Source: Paenilisteria portnoyi (GTDB lineage Bacteria; Bacillota; Bacilli; Lactobacillales; Listeriaceae). From it: DNA of 64,000 nucleotides. The translations under genes were made by a program, and so were the position numbers. The stretch lies in NCBI RefSeq assembly GCF_014322795.1, contig NZ_JAASTT010000021.1, positions 1 to 64,000 of the forward strand, read 5' to 3'. The notes under the pieces were generated by a model. The model saw only the letters and a list, made by a program, of their open reading frames with translations, was not told the DNA's origin and did no database searches. Shown piece after piece: positions 34,860-44,495 of the stretch. How positions within the stretch are numbered: position 1 is the first letter of the stretch; every line of letters begins with the position of its first letter.

Positions 34860-35138
34860 GTGTTAGAAAAGACAGACACGACAGAAATCTGGGTAGAAAT
34901 GACGCAGCAGGTATTGGACGACTTAGATGAGGCTCGGGCAAAAGAAAAAATGGGGCGGAGTGAAATGATTATGGAAGCAACACAACAGTTTTTACGTCAA
35001 AGAAAAGCGCGCGATTTGCGTGACGAAATGGAACGTGGGTATACTGAAATGGCTTCTATTAACTTTTCGATTGCGTGTGAATGTACACATGTAGAATCGG
35101 AAGCCGAGGATAAAAATTTACAAGTTTTAGGAGGATGA
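34860..35138 (+). CDS. mazE: MazE-type antitoxin
   Basis: A 92-residue protein with an N-terminal ribbon-helix-helix domain ([20 protein letters not shown], then [13 protein letters not shown]) and a C-terminal tail that should wrap the toxin. The start is GTG 34860 with GGGGGTG in front. It overlaps mazF in the usual antitoxin-toxin order, just upstream of the sigma-B operon. The gap 34642-34859 before it has no further gene; weak promoter-like boxes near 34790-34818 could serve it. Confidence 0.88.
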   Translation: MLEKTDTTEIWVEMTQQVLDDLDEARAKEKMGRSEMIMEATQQFLRQRKARDLRDEMERGYTEMASINFSIACECTHVESEAEDKNLQVLGG

Positions 35139-35146
35139 ATGAGCCG

Positions 35147-35491
35147 ATGGTGAAGCGTGGGGATGTTTACTACGCGGACTTATCTCCCGTTGTTGGAAGT
35201 GAGCAAGGGGGAATACGGCCTGTTCTCGTTATTCAAAACGATATTGGCAATCGATTTAGTCCTACTGTCATCGTGGCGGCAATTACGGCAAAGATTTCTA
35301 AAGCCAAATTGCCGACTCACGTTGAGGCAGCCCGGAAACATGGTTTTGATCGTGATTCTGTTATTTTACTCGAACAGGTGAGAACGATTGATAAACAACG
35401 CTTGACGGACAAGATTACGCATCTGGACGATAGCTTGATGAATCAAGTAAATAAAGCGTTAGAAATTAGCATGGGCTTGGTAGATTTTTAA
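35147..35491 (+). CDS. mazF: MazF-type endoribonuclease toxin
   Basis: A 114-residue MazF, an mRNA interferase that cuts single-stranded RNA at short sequences. It shows the family N-terminus [21 protein letters not shown], the catalytic Arg in GGIRPVLV, and [20 protein letters not shown] 35147 is favoured because it matches the family start. An ATG at 35135 directly abuts the AGGAGG site. mazEF is likely co-transcribed with the rsb-sigB genes that follow. Confidence 0.92.
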   Translation: MVKRGDVYYADLSPVVGSEQGGIRPVLVIQNDIGNRFSPTVIVAAITAKISKAKLPTHVEAARKHGFDRDSVILLEQVRTIDKQRLTDKITHLDDSLMNQVNKALEISMGLVDF

Positions 35492-35627
35492 AATTGCGGA
35501 TATTTATGAGTAGTAGAGCGGATGTGTCTTTTACATAATTGATGGTTAAGCACGGCTTTACTAGTCGAATGACGAGGCAGTACGTGAAGGTTTCGCGAAG
35601 ATTCAAAGGAACACAAAGAATTACATA

Positions 35628-35656
35628 TTAGATGATACTTGAGTTTAGAATATAAT
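35628..35656 (+). promoter_or_regulatory. Possible sigma-A promoter before rsbR
   Basis: A weak TTAGAT (35628-35633) and a perfect TATAAT (35651-35656) are 17 bases apart. The rest of the 35492-35801 gap holds an 8-bp hairpin AGAAAAGC/GCTTTTCT (35681-35688 with 35728-35735) with a T-rich stretch after it, which may attenuate read-through from mazEF. Confidence 0.4.
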
Positions 35657-35801
35657 GTCTGGCTTGTAGTACCCGACATGAGAAAAGCTTCTTAGGCTGT
35701 GGCAAACCCCATTTTGCTCCCCCCCTTGCTTTTCTTGTGTCTCTTTTTTTTAGGAAGATTAGACTGAGCTTCAATCAAGGAGAAAGGTTGGAAATAGAGA
35801 T

Positions 35802-36641
35802 ATGTATAGAGATTTTGCGAATTTTATCCATACAAACAAAGATGTGTTGCTAAGTAAGTGGATGGAACAGATGAAAGAGCAGGCAGACCCAGCAATTCTT
35901 CTAGTGACGAGTGATATTCTATATGAGGATACAAGTCGTGAATTTTTAGATTTGATTGTTGCGAATGTATTAGGGACGAAAGATGGTTCTTTTAGCGAAA
36001 AGCTAGATGATTTCGCGCAAAAAGTAGTACATCTCGGTTGGTCGGTGCATTTTGTGACAAGTGGTTTGCGAACGTTTGGGCTTCTAGTGTATAGCGAGAT
36101 GAAGCGGCAAGGGCTATTTAGTACCGCGAAAAAGAATGCGGATGAGGATATTTATTATCATTTTGAGAATTGGTTGTCCTCAATGTATAATGTTGTTGTG
36201 AATGCGTATGCTGATTCTTGGGAGAAGACGGTATCGATTCAAAAAACGGCATTACAGGAGCTCTCGGCGCCGCTATTACCGATTTTCGATGGGATTTCGG
36301 TGATGCCACTTATTGGTACGATTGATACAGAGCGGGCGAAGTTGATTATGGAGAATTTGCTGATTGGCGTTGTGAAGAATCGCTCGGATGTTGTACTGAT
36401 TGATATTACGGGTGTTCCGATTGTAGACACGATGGTGGCGCATCATATTATTCAAGCCAGTGATGCAGTCAGGTTGGTGGGATGCCAAGCGATGCTCGTT
36501 GGAATAAGGCCTGAGATTGCGCAGACGATTGTGAATTTAGGGATAGAATTAGATCAAGTTATCACGACGAGCACGATGAAAAAAGGCATGGAAAAGGCAC
36601 TCGCGATGACGAATAGAGAGATTGTAGAAAAAGAGGAGTGA
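35802..36641 (+). CDS. rsbR: Stressosome protein RsbR
   Basis: A 279-residue stressosome component. The N-terminal part (about 1-140) is the non-heme globin-like sensor; the C-terminal STAS domain (about 160-270) contains [17 protein letters not shown] with phosphorylatable threonine, as in B. subtilis RsbRA. With RsbS it forms the large complex that holds RsbT until stress. It is the first of eight consecutive sigma-B genes. Confidence 0.94.
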   Translation: MYRDFANFIHTNKDVLLSKWMEQMKEQADPAILLVTSDILYEDTSREFLDLIVANVLGTKDGSFSEKLDDFAQKVVHLGWSVHFVTSGLRTFGLLVYSEMKRQGLFSTAKKNADEDIYYHFENWLSSMYNVVVNAYADSWEKTVSIQKTALQELSAPLLPIFDGISVMPLIGTIDTERAKLIMENLLIGVVKNRSDVVLIDITGVPIVDTMVAHHIIQASDAVRLVGCQAMLVGIRPEIAQTIVNLGIELDQVITTSTMKKGMEKALAMTNREIVEKEE

Positions 36642-36645
36642 GAGA

Positions 36646-37002
36646 ATGGGAATTCCGATTTTGAAATTGGGAGAATGTCTATTAATTTCCATCCAGAGTG
36701 AACTCGATGACCAAACGGCTGTAGAATTCCAGGAGGACCTACTTGCCAAAATTCATGAAACATCTGCACGTGGAGTCGTGATTGATATTACATCGATTGA
36801 TTTTATCGATTCCTTCATTGCCAAAATTTTAGGTGATGTTGTCAGCATGTCTCGATTGATGGGGGCAACAGTGGTTGTGACGGGAATCCAGCCGGCAGTT
36901 GCGATTACATTGATTGAGCTAGGTATTACATTTGAGGGTGTCCTTTCCGCGATGGATCTAGAAAGCGGTTTGGAAAAATTAAAACAGGAATTGGGGGAAT
37001 AG
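36646..37002 (+). CDS. rsbS: Stressosome scaffold RsbS
   Basis: A 118-residue single STAS-domain protein. Ser56 in [11 protein letters not shown] is the residue phosphorylated by RsbT in the family, which releases RsbT from the complex. It lies four bases after rsbR and two bases before rsbT, in the standard order. Confidence 0.94.
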   Translation: MGIPILKLGECLLISIQSELDDQTAVEFQEDLLAKIHETSARGVVIDITSIDFIDSFIAKILGDVVSMSRLMGATVVVTGIQPAVAITLIELGITFEGVLSAMDLESGLEKLKQELGE

Positions 37003-37004
37003 AG

Positions 37005-37415
37005 ATGGAATTCCAATCCTGTGTCAAGATTATTAATGAGTGGGACATTGTCGCCGCTCGCCAGTTGGGGAGAAAAATATCGAAGGAAATCGGTTTTGGT
37101 ACGGTGGACCAAGCGAGAATCACAACGGCAATTAGTGAGCTTGCAAGAAATATTTTTCTCTATGCGGGAACTGGAGAGATATGTATTGAAAAGATGGTAG
37201 AAGCAGGAAAAGACGGACTGAAAATCGTCGCAAAAGACAAAGGTCCAGGAATCAAAGATGTCAGGCAAGTTATGCAAGATGGCTACACAACATCGGGCGG
37301 TCTGGGTGCAGGTTTACCAGGTGTGAAGCGATTGATGGATACGTTTGATTTAGTATCTAGCGTGGAAGAAGGGGCACAGGGAACCATTATTACAACACAT
37401 AAGTGGGTCCGCTAG
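37005..37415 (+). CDS. rsbT: Serine/threonine kinase RsbT
   Basis: A 136-residue GHKL kinase. N box ISELARNIFLYAGTG, G1 DKGPGIKD and GLGAGLPG are visible. It phosphorylates RsbS and RsbR and, when free, activates the phosphatase RsbU encoded next. ATG 37005 starts two bases after the rsbS stop. Confidence 0.94.
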   Translation: MEFQSCVKIINEWDIVAARQLGRKISKEIGFGTVDQARITTAISELARNIFLYAGTGEICIEKMVEAGKDGLKIVAKDKGPGIKDVRQVMQDGYTTSGGLGAGLPGVKRLMDTFDLVSSVEEGAQGTIITTHKWVR

Positions 37416-37430
37416 GGAGGACGACGCTAC

Positions 37431-38444
37431 ATGGAAGCTAGGGAGATTAAGGATTTTAAAGAGAAATATCGTGAAATTATGCTGAAATACTTAGAACATC
37501 AAGATGAGGAAATATTGTATTCATGCGAAAGATTGACGCGTGAGGCGATGGAAAATCGTGTGTCGCCAGAGGAAGTGGTGAATCTGCATCGTTCGATTTT
37601 AGAGGAATATGATGCGGATTTGCCGGAATATGTTTCTTCTTCGTTTGATGTGTTGCTCGAAATGATGGTCGGCTATGGGTTGGCATACATGGAGCACTTG
37701 AGTTTGCGGACAGAGCAGATAGCGCTCCGGCATGAAATTGCTCAAGCCGAGGACATGCAAAAAACAATGATGAAATCGGATATCCCGACGGTCAAAGGGC
37801 TTGAGGTTGGCGCGGTCAGTGTGCCGATGCGTCAGATGAGTGGCGATTTTTACAGTTTTACGAATGAGGGCGAAAATAAGATTAGTGTTACGCTTGCGGA
37901 TGTGATTGGAAAAGGGATTCCGGCAGCATTTAGTATGTCGATGCTGAAATATGCGGCGGATAACTATGGCGGTGATGCAAAGACGCCGAGTGAGATGTTG
38001 CAGAACCTGAATGAGGTCGCGGAAACGAATATTGCGGATAATATGTTTATCACGATGTTTTATGGCTTATACGATACGGCGCATCATTTGTTTGAATTTG
38101 CGTCGGCGGGCCATGAAGTGGGGCTATATTTTAGCGCAAAAACGCGACAGTTTAGCGATTTGTATGCACGTGGGTTACCTCTGGGTATTGATCGTAGCGC
38201 TACGTATCGTGCTTTTGAAAAGGAAGTGGGGCCGGATGATATGATTTTTATTATGTCGGATGGTGTGACGGAAACGCGGACGGCGGAGGGATTCATTGAG
38301 CGTGAGGATTTGATTGCTGTTTTTAAAGAGCGCATTGATTTGCCACCTCAGAGGTTGGTTAAGGAGGTGTATGATCATTTGTGTAAAGTGCAGGACTATG
38401 AATTGCGCGACGATTTTACACTAATTTGTTTAAAACGTGTTTAA
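37431..38444 (+). CDS. rsbU: Phosphoserine phosphatase RsbU
   Basis: A 337-residue protein: an N-terminal helical RsbT-binding domain (about 1-85), a linker, and a PPM/PP2C phosphatase domain with SGDFYSF, VTLADVIGKGIPAAFSMSM, ASAGHEVGLYF and FIMSDGVTETR. The metal-binding aspartates are present. Activated by RsbT, it dephosphorylates RsbV. Its stop codon lies inside the -35 box of the sigma-B promoter that drives rsbV. Confidence 0.94.
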   Translation: MEAREIKDFKEKYREIMLKYLEHQDEEILYSCERLTREAMENRVSPEEVVNLHRSILEEYDADLPEYVSSSFDVLLEMMVGYGLAYMEHLSLRTEQIALRHEIAQAEDMQKTMMKSDIPTVKGLEVGAVSVPMRQMSGDFYSFTNEGENKISVTLADVIGKGIPAAFSMSMLKYAADNYGGDAKTPSEMLQNLNEVAETNIADNMFITMFYGLYDTAHHLFEFASAGHEVGLYFSAKTRQFSDLYARGLPLGIDRSATYRAFEKEVGPDDMIFIMSDGVTETRTAEGFIEREDLIAVFKERIDLPPQRLVKEVYDHLCKVQDYELRDDFTLICLKRV

Positions 38445-38464
38445 GGTGATGGTATTCAGGGTAA
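38439..38464 (+). promoter_or_regulatory. Sigma-B-dependent promoter of rsbV-rsbW-sigB-rsbX
   Basis: GTTTAA (38439-38444) and GGGTAA (38459-38464) with a 14-base spacer match the sigma-B consensus. The -35 box contains the rsbU stop codon. The position, directly before rsbV, is the known autoregulatory site in Bacillus and Listeria. Confidence 0.85.
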
Positions 38465-38499
38465 TTACTTTGGATATACAAAATGGGCGAGGTGAAGTG

Positions 38500-38844
38500 A
38501 TGAATATCAAAGTAGAGATCAGAGAAACTGATAGTAATCATGCGAAAGTAGTTGTGGGTGGCGAGATTGACGCGTACACGGCACCAAAATTAAAAGAGGC
38601 CTTGAGCGAGTTTTTGGATCAGGAGAGTTTTCATTTACAGATTGATTTAGCAGGCGTGAGTTACATGGATAGCACGGGTTTAGGCATTTTTGTCGGCCTG
38701 TTTAAAAACTTGCGTGCGAAGAAGAGTGAATTAGAATTAGTTGGCTTGTCAGATCGTATTTATCGTTTATTCGAGATTACCGGTTTGACTGATATTATTG
38801 AAATCAAAAATGTAGAGGGTGAAATGAATGGCAACAATGTATGA
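38500..38844 (+). CDS. rsbV: Anti-anti-sigma factor RsbV
   Basis: A 114-residue STAS protein. The SpoIIAA-type phospho-site is Ser58 in [10 protein letters not shown]. Unphosphorylated RsbV binds RsbW and frees sigma-B. ATG 38500 follows GAGGTGAAG. It is preceded by the sigma-B promoter and overlaps rsbW by 17 bases. Confidence 0.95.
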   Translation: MNIKVEIRETDSNHAKVVVGGEIDAYTAPKLKEALSEFLDQESFHLQIDLAGVSYMDSTGLGIFVGLFKNLRAKKSELELVGLSDRIYRLFEITGLTDIIEIKNVEGEMNGNNV

Positions 38845-39301
38845 CACGATTGAGCTAAAAATTCCGGCAAAACCTGAGTTTGTAAGCTTAGGACGATTAG
38901 CAGTATCGGGTGTCGCAAGCCGAATCGGTTTTTCTTTTGAAGCGATTGAAGATTTAAAGATTGCGATTAGTGAAGCGATTACGAATGCTGTAAAACATGC
39001 TTTTAGTGAAGAGGATAGTGGTGAAATTCAGATTACTTTCTCCGTTTATGAAGATAAATTAGAGGTGCGTGTCACCGATGAGGGCAAGAGCTTTGATCTG
39101 GAGAAACGCAAGGCTGAAATTGGTCCATATGAAGAAGAAAGTGATGCGGACATGTTGCGCGTTGGAGGTTTAGGCTTATTTTTGATTGAGGCGTTGATGG
39201 ATGATGTGGAATTGCATTATGATAACGGCGTTTCGGTTGTGATGACTAAATATATAGAGGAAAAGCAGGTGGAGGGGAATGCCAAAATTATCTCGACCTG
39301 A
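38828..39301 (+). CDS. rsbW: Anti-sigma-B factor and kinase RsbW
   Basis: A 157-residue GHKL kinase with N box [14 protein letters not shown]1 VTDEGKSFD and [13 protein letters not shown]. It binds sigma-B in unstressed cells and phosphorylates RsbV. GAGGGT seven bases upstream supports ATG 38828. Its end overlaps sigB by 23 bases. Confidence 0.95.
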   Translation: MATMYDTIELKIPAKPEFVSLGRLAVSGVASRIGFSFEAIEDLKIAISEAITNAVKHAFSEEDSGEIQITFSVYEDKLEVRVTDEGKSFDLEKRKAEIGPYEEESDADMLRVGGLGLFLIEALMDDVELHYDNGVSVVMTKYIEEKQVEGNAKIIST

Positions 39302-40085
39302 GGAACTAGCGGCAAGGGAGGAAGCCCGTGAGAAGGCCAAAGAGAAGGTCTACAAATGGATTAGTGATTACCAAGAAACCGGCGATGAGGAAGCGCAATA
39401 TGAGCTTGTTGTTCACTATAAGAATTTGGTGGAATCCATTGCCCGCAAGTATTCTCAAGGTAAATCATTTCATGAAGATTTAGTGCAAGTTGGAAATATT
39501 GGATTGCTAGGTGCGATTCGCAGATATGATGCAACGTTCGGTAAGAGTTTCGAAGCGTTTGCGGTACCAACGATTGTCGGGGAAATCAAGCGCTTTTTAC
39601 GAGATAAAACTTGGAGTGTTCACGTACCACGTCGGATTAAAGAACTCGGTCCGAAGATAAAAAATGCGGTGGAAGAGCTGACGCGCGAATTGCAATGCTC
39701 ACCACAAATTAGTGATATTGCGGATTTTATCGGTGCGACGGAAGAGGAAATTTTAGAAGCAATGGAAATGGGCAAAAGCTATCAAGCGTTGTCAGTGGAT
39801 CATTCGATTGAAGCGGACTCGGATGGGAGCACAATTACGTTGCTAGATGTTGTTGGCGGCGAGGATGACGGTTTTGAACGGGTGAATCAGCGGATGTTAC
39901 TTGAGAAGGTGTTGCCGGCACTAGATGAGCGGGAGCAGAAAATTTTGCAGTATACGTTCATTGAGAATCGCAGTCAAAAAGAAACTGGCGATTTGCTGGA
40001 TATTTCGCAGATGCACGTGTCACGGATTCAGCGCCAAGCGATTAAGAAGTTGCGCGCGGCATTGCAAGATGAGGATTTAGAATAA
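39279..40085 (+). CDS. sigB: General stress sigma factor SigB
   Basis: A 268-residue sigma-70 family factor of the SigB/F/G type. Region 2 (about 45-115) has [18 protein letters not shown] and [17 protein letters not shown]; region 3 has [12 protein letters not shown]; region 4 ends with [22 protein letters not shown]. It directs the general stress regulon, which in Listeria covers acid, osmotic and cold resistance. The start overlaps rsbW, so translation is coupled. Confidence 0.96.
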   Translation: MPKLSRPEELAAREEAREKAKEKVYKWISDYQETGDEEAQYELVVHYKNLVESIARKYSQGKSFHEDLVQVGNIGLLGAIRRYDATFGKSFEAFAVPTIVGEIKRFLRDKTWSVHVPRRIKELGPKIKNAVEELTRELQCSPQISDIADFIGATEEEILEAMEMGKSYQALSVDHSIEADSDGSTITLLDVVGGEDDGFERVNQRMLLEKVLPALDEREQKILQYTFIENRSQKETGDLLDISQMHVSRIQRQAIKKLRAALQDEDLE

Positions 40086-40694
40086 ATGAATGCGATGTGG
40101 CAGTCGGATTTTGATACGGAAGTCTATGTTTTTCAACGGGCGAAACATTTACAGCGACATTGCGGGGATCAATTTTTTATTAAAGAGGATGCATCAGGAT
40201 TTCTCTGTGCAATTGTGGACGGCCTTGGAAGCGGTAAGGAAGCGGAGGAGGCCGCCAAAGCAGTTGTTGAGATAATTGATGCGAATAGTTCGTCAAAGTC
40301 ATTAGCGGACATTATAGCGCGCTCTAACGAAGCGGTAGCCGGATTAAGGGGCGCTGCAATTGCAATATGGCGTGCGGACTGGATAAAGCAGAAGCTGATT
40401 TATTGCGGAATTGGGAATATCCGATTTTATTTAGTGGGTACGGATGACCAGTTGGTGTACCCGATTTCTTCGACGGGCTTTCTGTCTGGAAGAAGACAAA
40501 AAATTCGGACGCAAGAATTTGCATACAAACCTGGATCGACGTTTTTGATGCATTCGGACGGCTTGACGCTGGCCGGAATTAAAAAATACCTTTACGCGAG
40601 CGGCGCCGTTGAAAATACAGGACACTGCATCGAGAGTAATGTCGCGGATGTACCCGAGGATGATGTAACGTTTTTGGTGGGGAGAATGAAGTAG
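40086..40694 (+). CDS. rsbX: Feedback phosphatase RsbX
   Basis: A 202-residue PP2C-type phosphatase with FLCAIVDGLGSGKEAEEAA, CGIGNIRFYL and FLMHSDGLTLAG. It resets the stressosome by removing phosphate from RsbS and RsbR. The start codon directly abuts the sigB stop. It is the last gene of the operon. Confidence 0.93.
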   Translation: MNAMWQSDFDTEVYVFQRAKHLQRHCGDQFFIKEDASGFLCAIVDGLGSGKEAEEAAKAVVEIIDANSSSKSLADIIARSNEAVAGLRGAAIAIWRADWIKQKLIYCGIGNIRFYLVGTDDQLVYPISSTGFLSGRRQKIRTQEFAYKPGSTFLMHSDGLTLAGIKKYLYASGAVENTGHCIESNVADVPEDDVTFLVGRMK

Positions 40695-40720
40695 GGATTA
40701 CATGTTCCCTTCGTTCTCAT

Positions 40721-40771
40721 GCATATTGAGGCTCTAAATCAGCAAAAGATGCTTCATAAGAGCCACAACAA
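40721..40771 (+). repeat. Covarying hairpin repeat, copy C
   Basis: GCATATTG then stem TTGAGGCTCT (40726-40735) with AGAGCCACAA (40759-40768), one A-A mismatch at the same place as in copy A. It ends at the ribosome-site region of the next gene. Confidence 0.65.
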
Positions 40772-40785
40772 AGGTCGTGATAAAA

Positions 40786-41169
40786 ATGGACACAATTGCT
40801 GAAACAGCTGAAAAATTTGGCATCTCTAAAAATGCTCTACGCTATTATGAAAAAGAGGGGCTATTAAATTCGGTGGCTCGTGATAAAAATGGAATTCGCT
40901 CTTACTCTGAAAAAGATCTCCTGGAAATTAACAAAATTGTTCATTTACGGAAATTAGGCGCTTCTCTTAAAGAAATCAAGGAATTTAATTTTGATGAAGC
41001 GACAGTTACAAGTGACATTTTACAAAAGCGAATCGAATTTTTAGAACGGCTTGATTTAAAGCTTCAACGAAATATTTTAGAAATCAAAGAGCAGGAAGTC
41101 TATCTCCAAAAGAAAATGAAGCGTCTTAAGCGCATCAGAAAAGATTTAGCTAAGCAAGAGACTCTCTAA
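40786..41169 (+). CDS. MerR family regulator next to a short-chain dehydrogenase
   Basis: A 127-residue MerR-type regulator with the N-terminal winged helix (IAETAEKFGISKNALRYYEKEG) and a C-terminal coiled coil (about 70-120) rich in basic residues. No cysteines are present. ATG 40786 is used; a GTG three codons upstream is possible. It is convergent with an SDR gene whose promoter has a MerR-type 19-base spacer, so that gene is the likely target. Confidence 0.87.
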   Translation: MDTIAETAEKFGISKNALRYYEKEGLLNSVARDKNGIRSYSEKDLLEINKIVHLRKLGASLKEIKEFNFDEATVTSDILQKRIEFLERLDLKLQRNILEIKEQEVYLQKKMKRLKRIRKDLAKQETL

Positions 41170-41174
41170 ACGGC

Positions 41175-41222
41175 AAAAATACGTATCGAAAATCTGTAAC
41201 TAGATTTTCGATACGTATTTTT
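41175..41222. terminator. Perfect bidirectional terminator
   Basis: A perfect 21-bp stem (41175-41195 with 41202-41222) and a 6-base loop between two convergent genes. Confidence 0.92.
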
Positions 41223-41238
41223 AATTCATAAGAGACCT

Positions 41239-42000
41239 TCACCAAGAAACAATTCCGCTCGTATTGCTAAATGTGATATTGGTGTTATTTTCCTCATCTA
41301 TCGCTAGTTTCACCGTTCGTTTGACGCCTTCTTCCACAGGTTTTGCACCCATTTTCTTCGCAGCATCAGGAGTCCCACCGCCGAATTCAGTTGCGACCAT
41401 ACCAGGGTCTATCGCATTAACAGTGATCGTCACATCTTCTAATTTTTCCAGTTCTTTTGCCAGTCTGATGGTGAACATGTTGAGTGCAGCTTTGGAAGCT
41501 TGATAGCCGACTGCGCTGACGTTATAAATTTGTGAATTTGGATCGACTGCAGCGCCAAGTGATCCCATCATACTGGAAATATTGATGATTTTTGCTTGCC
41601 CGCTTTTCTTCAAAAGAGGTAACATCGCTTGGGTCGTATCAACTGTGCCGAAAAAGTTAACATCGAAGTCTTTTCTCATAATCTCTGTTTTCATGGTAGA
41701 TGGTTGTTCAAAATTGTCTAAAGCAATGCCGGCGTTATTGATTAGTACGGATAAATATCCATGGTCTTGCTCGATGGTTTTCACGGCTTGTTGAATAGAA
41801 TGTTGATCTGTCACATCGAGCTGTACAAAATAGGCTGTAATTCCTAACTTTTTCAGTTCCTCGATGGTGTTTTGACCGCTTTCACTGCTTCTTGCACCGA
41901 CTAAAATATGATGCCCGTGCTTGCCGATTTCTTTTGCTAATTGCAATCCTATTCCGCGATTTGCTCCTGTAATAAGTGTTATTTTTGTTGCTTTATTCAT
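41239..42000 (-). CDS. Short-chain dehydrogenase/reductase
   Basis: A 253-residue classical SDR. It has the cofactor motif TGANRGIG (about 12-19), NNAG (about 89), the catalytic serine in INISSMMGS and YQASKAALN with the Tyr-x-x-x-Lys pair (about 167-171). The insert after the serine (VDPNSQIYNVSAV) is typical of carbonyl-reductase-like SDRs. The substrate cannot be read from sequence. ATG 42000 follows AGGAGG. A MerR-type promoter lies upstream. Confidence 0.9.
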   Translation of the reverse strand: MNKATKITLITGANRGIGLQLAKEIGKHGHHILVGARSSESGQNTIEELKKLGITAYFVQLDVTDQHSIQQAVKTIEQDHGYLSVLINNAGIALDNFEQPSTMKTEIMRKDFDVNFFGTVDTTQAMLPLLKKSGQAKIINISSMMGSLGAAVDPNSQIYNVSAVGYQASKAALNMFTIRLAKELEKLEDVTITVNAIDPGMVATEFGGGTPDAAKKMGAKPVEEGVKRTVKLAIDEENNTNITFSNTSGIVSW

Positions 42001-42034
42001 CACTAATCTCCTCCTATTTGGAACTTACTTTTGA

Positions 42035-42065
42035 AGTATAGCACGTTCGCGTTGGACGAACGCAA
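42035..42065 (-). promoter_or_regulatory. MerR-type promoter of the SDR gene
   Basis: On the minus strand TTGCGT (42065-42060) and TATACT (42040-42035) have a 19-base spacer. CGTTCG and CGAACG form a dyad across it. Confidence 0.75.
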
Positions 42066-42079
42066 CTATAAGGAAGCAC

Positions 42080-42112
42080 AAAAAAACAAGCTAGCAGGGG
42101 AACTAGCTTGAA
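42080..42112 (-). terminator. Minus-strand terminator without an obvious gene
   Basis: An 8-bp perfect stem CAAGCTAG/CTAGCTTG (42087-42110) is followed on the minus strand by seven T. No minus-strand protein gene lies between it and tex at 42329. The gap 42113-42266 holds no gene I can support. Confidence 0.6.
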
Positions 42113-42266
42113 AAAAGGAGTGGATAGTCAATTACGAAAAAGGGGGGAAACGTAAAAGCTATCTTGTTTACAAAGACTATATTACAGCTGCAAGATGAAA
42201 AGGAAAGGAAGGGTATATGAGGATGTGATGAGATTTTAATAAATTGGAGGAATCACGTGCCCTCAT

Positions 42267-42293
42267 GCATATTGAGCCGCCCTGTGGTACAAT
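42267..42293 (+). repeat. Covarying hairpin repeat, copy D (short form)
   Basis: GCATATTG with ATTG (42271-42274) pairing CAAT (42290-42293), an A-A mismatch, then GCC/GGT and a short loop. It keeps the frame of copies A and C with a shorter stem. Confidence 0.55.
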
Positions 42294-42328
42294 AAGAAAA
42301 GATGAATTTTATGGAGGCAAAGAAAAAT

Positions 42329-44491
42329 ATGGAGAAAATTATACAGTTAGTACATAAATCATTACCTTACCGTCCGAACCAAATCGACGCGGTTATCGGA
42401 TTGCTAAATGAAGGAAACACGGTGCCGTTTATCGCGCGTTATCGGAAGGAAATGACTGGTAGCTTGGATGAGGTCGAGATTCGAAATATCGAAGAACGCT
42501 ATGCTTATGTAGAAAAATTAGAACAGCGTAAAGAGGAAATTTTGCGATTGATTGAGGAGCAGGGAAAGCTGACGGAGGAATTGGCGGCGGCGATTACCAA
42601 GGCAGAGAAGCACCAAGCGTTGGAGGATTTGTATCGGCCGTACAAGCAGAAGAAGCGCACAAAAGCAACGATTGCCAAGGAAAAAGGTTTGGAACCACTT
42701 GCAATCTGGATGCTTACATTCCCACAATCGGGGGACGTGATGGTAGAAGCGGCAAAATATATTTCGGCGGGGCATGAGTTAGCAACGACGGAGGATGTTC
42801 TTTTAGGCGCGCATGAAATCATTGCGGAAGTTATTTCGGACGAGCCAGCTTACCGTAAATGGATTCGTGAATTTACGCGGAAATTTGGCATGATGCAATC
42901 GGTCGGTAAAAAAGTCGAATTGGACGAGAAATCGGTATACGAGATGTATTATGATTACCAAGAAATCATCGGAAAAGTGGCAAGTCACCGCGTTTTGGCG
43001 TTTAACCGTGGCGAGAAAGAGGACATTTTGCGTGTTGCTGTCGTGGTTGATCCACTTAAAATCATCGAGTATTTGCGCAAACAGGTGATTAAAAAATCGG
43101 GTTCTATCGTGGAAAGTTATGTCGTGACGGCGCTTGAGGATGCTTATAAACGCTTTATCGGTCCAGCGATTGAACGCGAAATCCGTGCGGAATTGACGGA
43201 AGCCGCGGAAGAACAGGCCATTCATATTTTTGCGGAAAACTTGCGGAAATTACTTTTACAACCGCCTTTGAAGGGGAAAATTATATTGGGGCTTGATCCA
43301 GCGTATCGGACGGGATGTAAGTTGGCGTTGCTTGATAAAACGGGAAAAGTGTTGACTATCGATGTAATTTATCCGCACCCGCCGCAAAACAAGAAGGCGG
43401 ACGCGAAACAAAAAGTATTGCAATTGATGAAAACGTATGGCGTCGAAGTTGTTGCGATTGGAAACGGGACGGCATCGCGTGAATCGGAGCAGTTTGTCGC
43501 GGAATTAATCAAGGAAGAGAAGCTGGACGCTTATTATTGCATCGTGAACGAAGCCGGCGCCAGCGTGTATTCTGCGAGTGACATCGCGCGTGAAGAATTC
43601 CCTGATTTCCAAGTCGAGCAACGGAGCGCAGTTTCAATCGGCCGTCGCTTGCAAGATCCACTAGCCGAACTCGTAAAAATTGATCCAAAATCGGTCGGCG
43701 TTGGGCAATACCAACATGATGTCGCGCAAAAACAATTAAACGATACGCTGACTTTCGTCGTGGAAACTGCAGTAAACCAAGTTGGCGTAAATGTGAACAC
43801 GGCTTCAGCGTCACTTTTGCAATATGTCGCTGGGTTGAACAAAACGGTCGCTGGGAACATTCGCAAATACCGTGAGGAAAATGGACCGTTCGCATCACGC
43901 AAAGAACTCAAAAAAGTACCGCGTCTTGGCGCAAAATCATACGAGCAAAGCATCGGATTCCTGCGAATTTTGGAAGGAAAGCACCCACTCGATGCGACCG
44001 CGATTCATCCAGAAAGCTACGCGACAGCAGAAAAAATCGTCGTTTCTGCGGGCTTCCAATTGACGGATCTCGGCACGCAAGAAATGAAGAAAGCGCTAGA
44101 ACAGTTTAGCTTGACGGAAATGGCGGCAGAACTCGAGGTCGGTAAAGAAACGCTGCAAGATATTGTAGATTCTCTCGTGGCACCAGGTCGCGATTTGCGT
44201 GACGAACTCGATGCACCACTTTTGAAGCAAGATGTTATTTCGATGGAAGACTTGAAAAGCGGTATGGAACTACAAGGAACGGTGCGCAATGTCGTTGATT
44301 TCGGTGCTTTTGTGGATATCGGCGTGAAGCAAGATGGTTTGGTTCATATTTCGAAATTGAGCAAAACGTTCGTTAGCAAGCCGATGGACATCGTTTCCGT
44401 AGGTGATATCGTGACGGTTTGGGTGGATGACGTCGATCAGAAAAAAGGTCGGATTTCGCTGACGATGCTGAGTCCGGATCAAGGGAAGTAA
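42329..44491 (+). CDS. Tex family RNA-binding transcription accessory protein
   Basis: A 720-residue Tex protein. In order: N-terminal helical part ([27 protein letters not shown]), YqgF-like RNase H fold (about 320-450, [16 protein letters not shown]), helix-hairpin-helix domain (about 490-560, [15 protein letters not shown]) and an S1 RNA-binding domain at the end (about 640-715, [26 protein letters not shown]). The exact role in transcription or RNA turnover is not settled. ATG 42329 fits the family start and lies 11 bases after GGAGG; ATG 42302 precedes that site. Confidence 0.92.
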   Translation: MEKIIQLVHKSLPYRPNQIDAVIGLLNEGNTVPFIARYRKEMTGSLDEVEIRNIEERYAYVEKLEQRKEEILRLIEEQGKLTEELAAAITKAEKHQALEDLYRPYKQKKRTKATIAKEKGLEPLAIWMLTFPQSGDVMVEAAKYISAGHELATTEDVLLGAHEIIAEVISDEPAYRKWIREFTRKFGMMQSVGKKVELDEKSVYEMYYDYQEIIGKVASHRVLAFNRGEKEDILRVAVVVDPLKIIEYLRKQVIKKSGSIVESYVVTALEDAYKRFIGPAIEREIRAELTEAAEEQAIHIFAENLRKLLLQPPLKGKIILGLDPAYRTGCKLALLDKTGKVLTIDVIYPHPPQNKKADAKQKVLQLMKTYGVEVVAIGNGTASRESEQFVAELIKEEKLDAYYCIVNEAGASVYSASDIAREEFPDFQVEQRSAVSIGRRLQDPLAELVKIDPKSVGVGQYQHDVAQKQLNDTLTFVVETAVNQVGVNVNTASASLLQYVAGLNKTVAGNIRKYREENGPFASRKELKKVPRLGAKSYEQSIGFLRILEGKHPLDATAIHPESYATAEKIVVSAGFQLTDLGTQEMKKALEQFSLTEMAAELEVGKETLQDIVDSLVAPGRDLRDELDAPLLKQDVISMEDLKSGMELQGTVRNVVDFGAFVDIGVKQDGLVHISKLSKTFVSKPMDIVSVGDIVTVWVDDVDQKKGRISLTMLSPDQGK

Positions 44492-44495
44492 ACCG

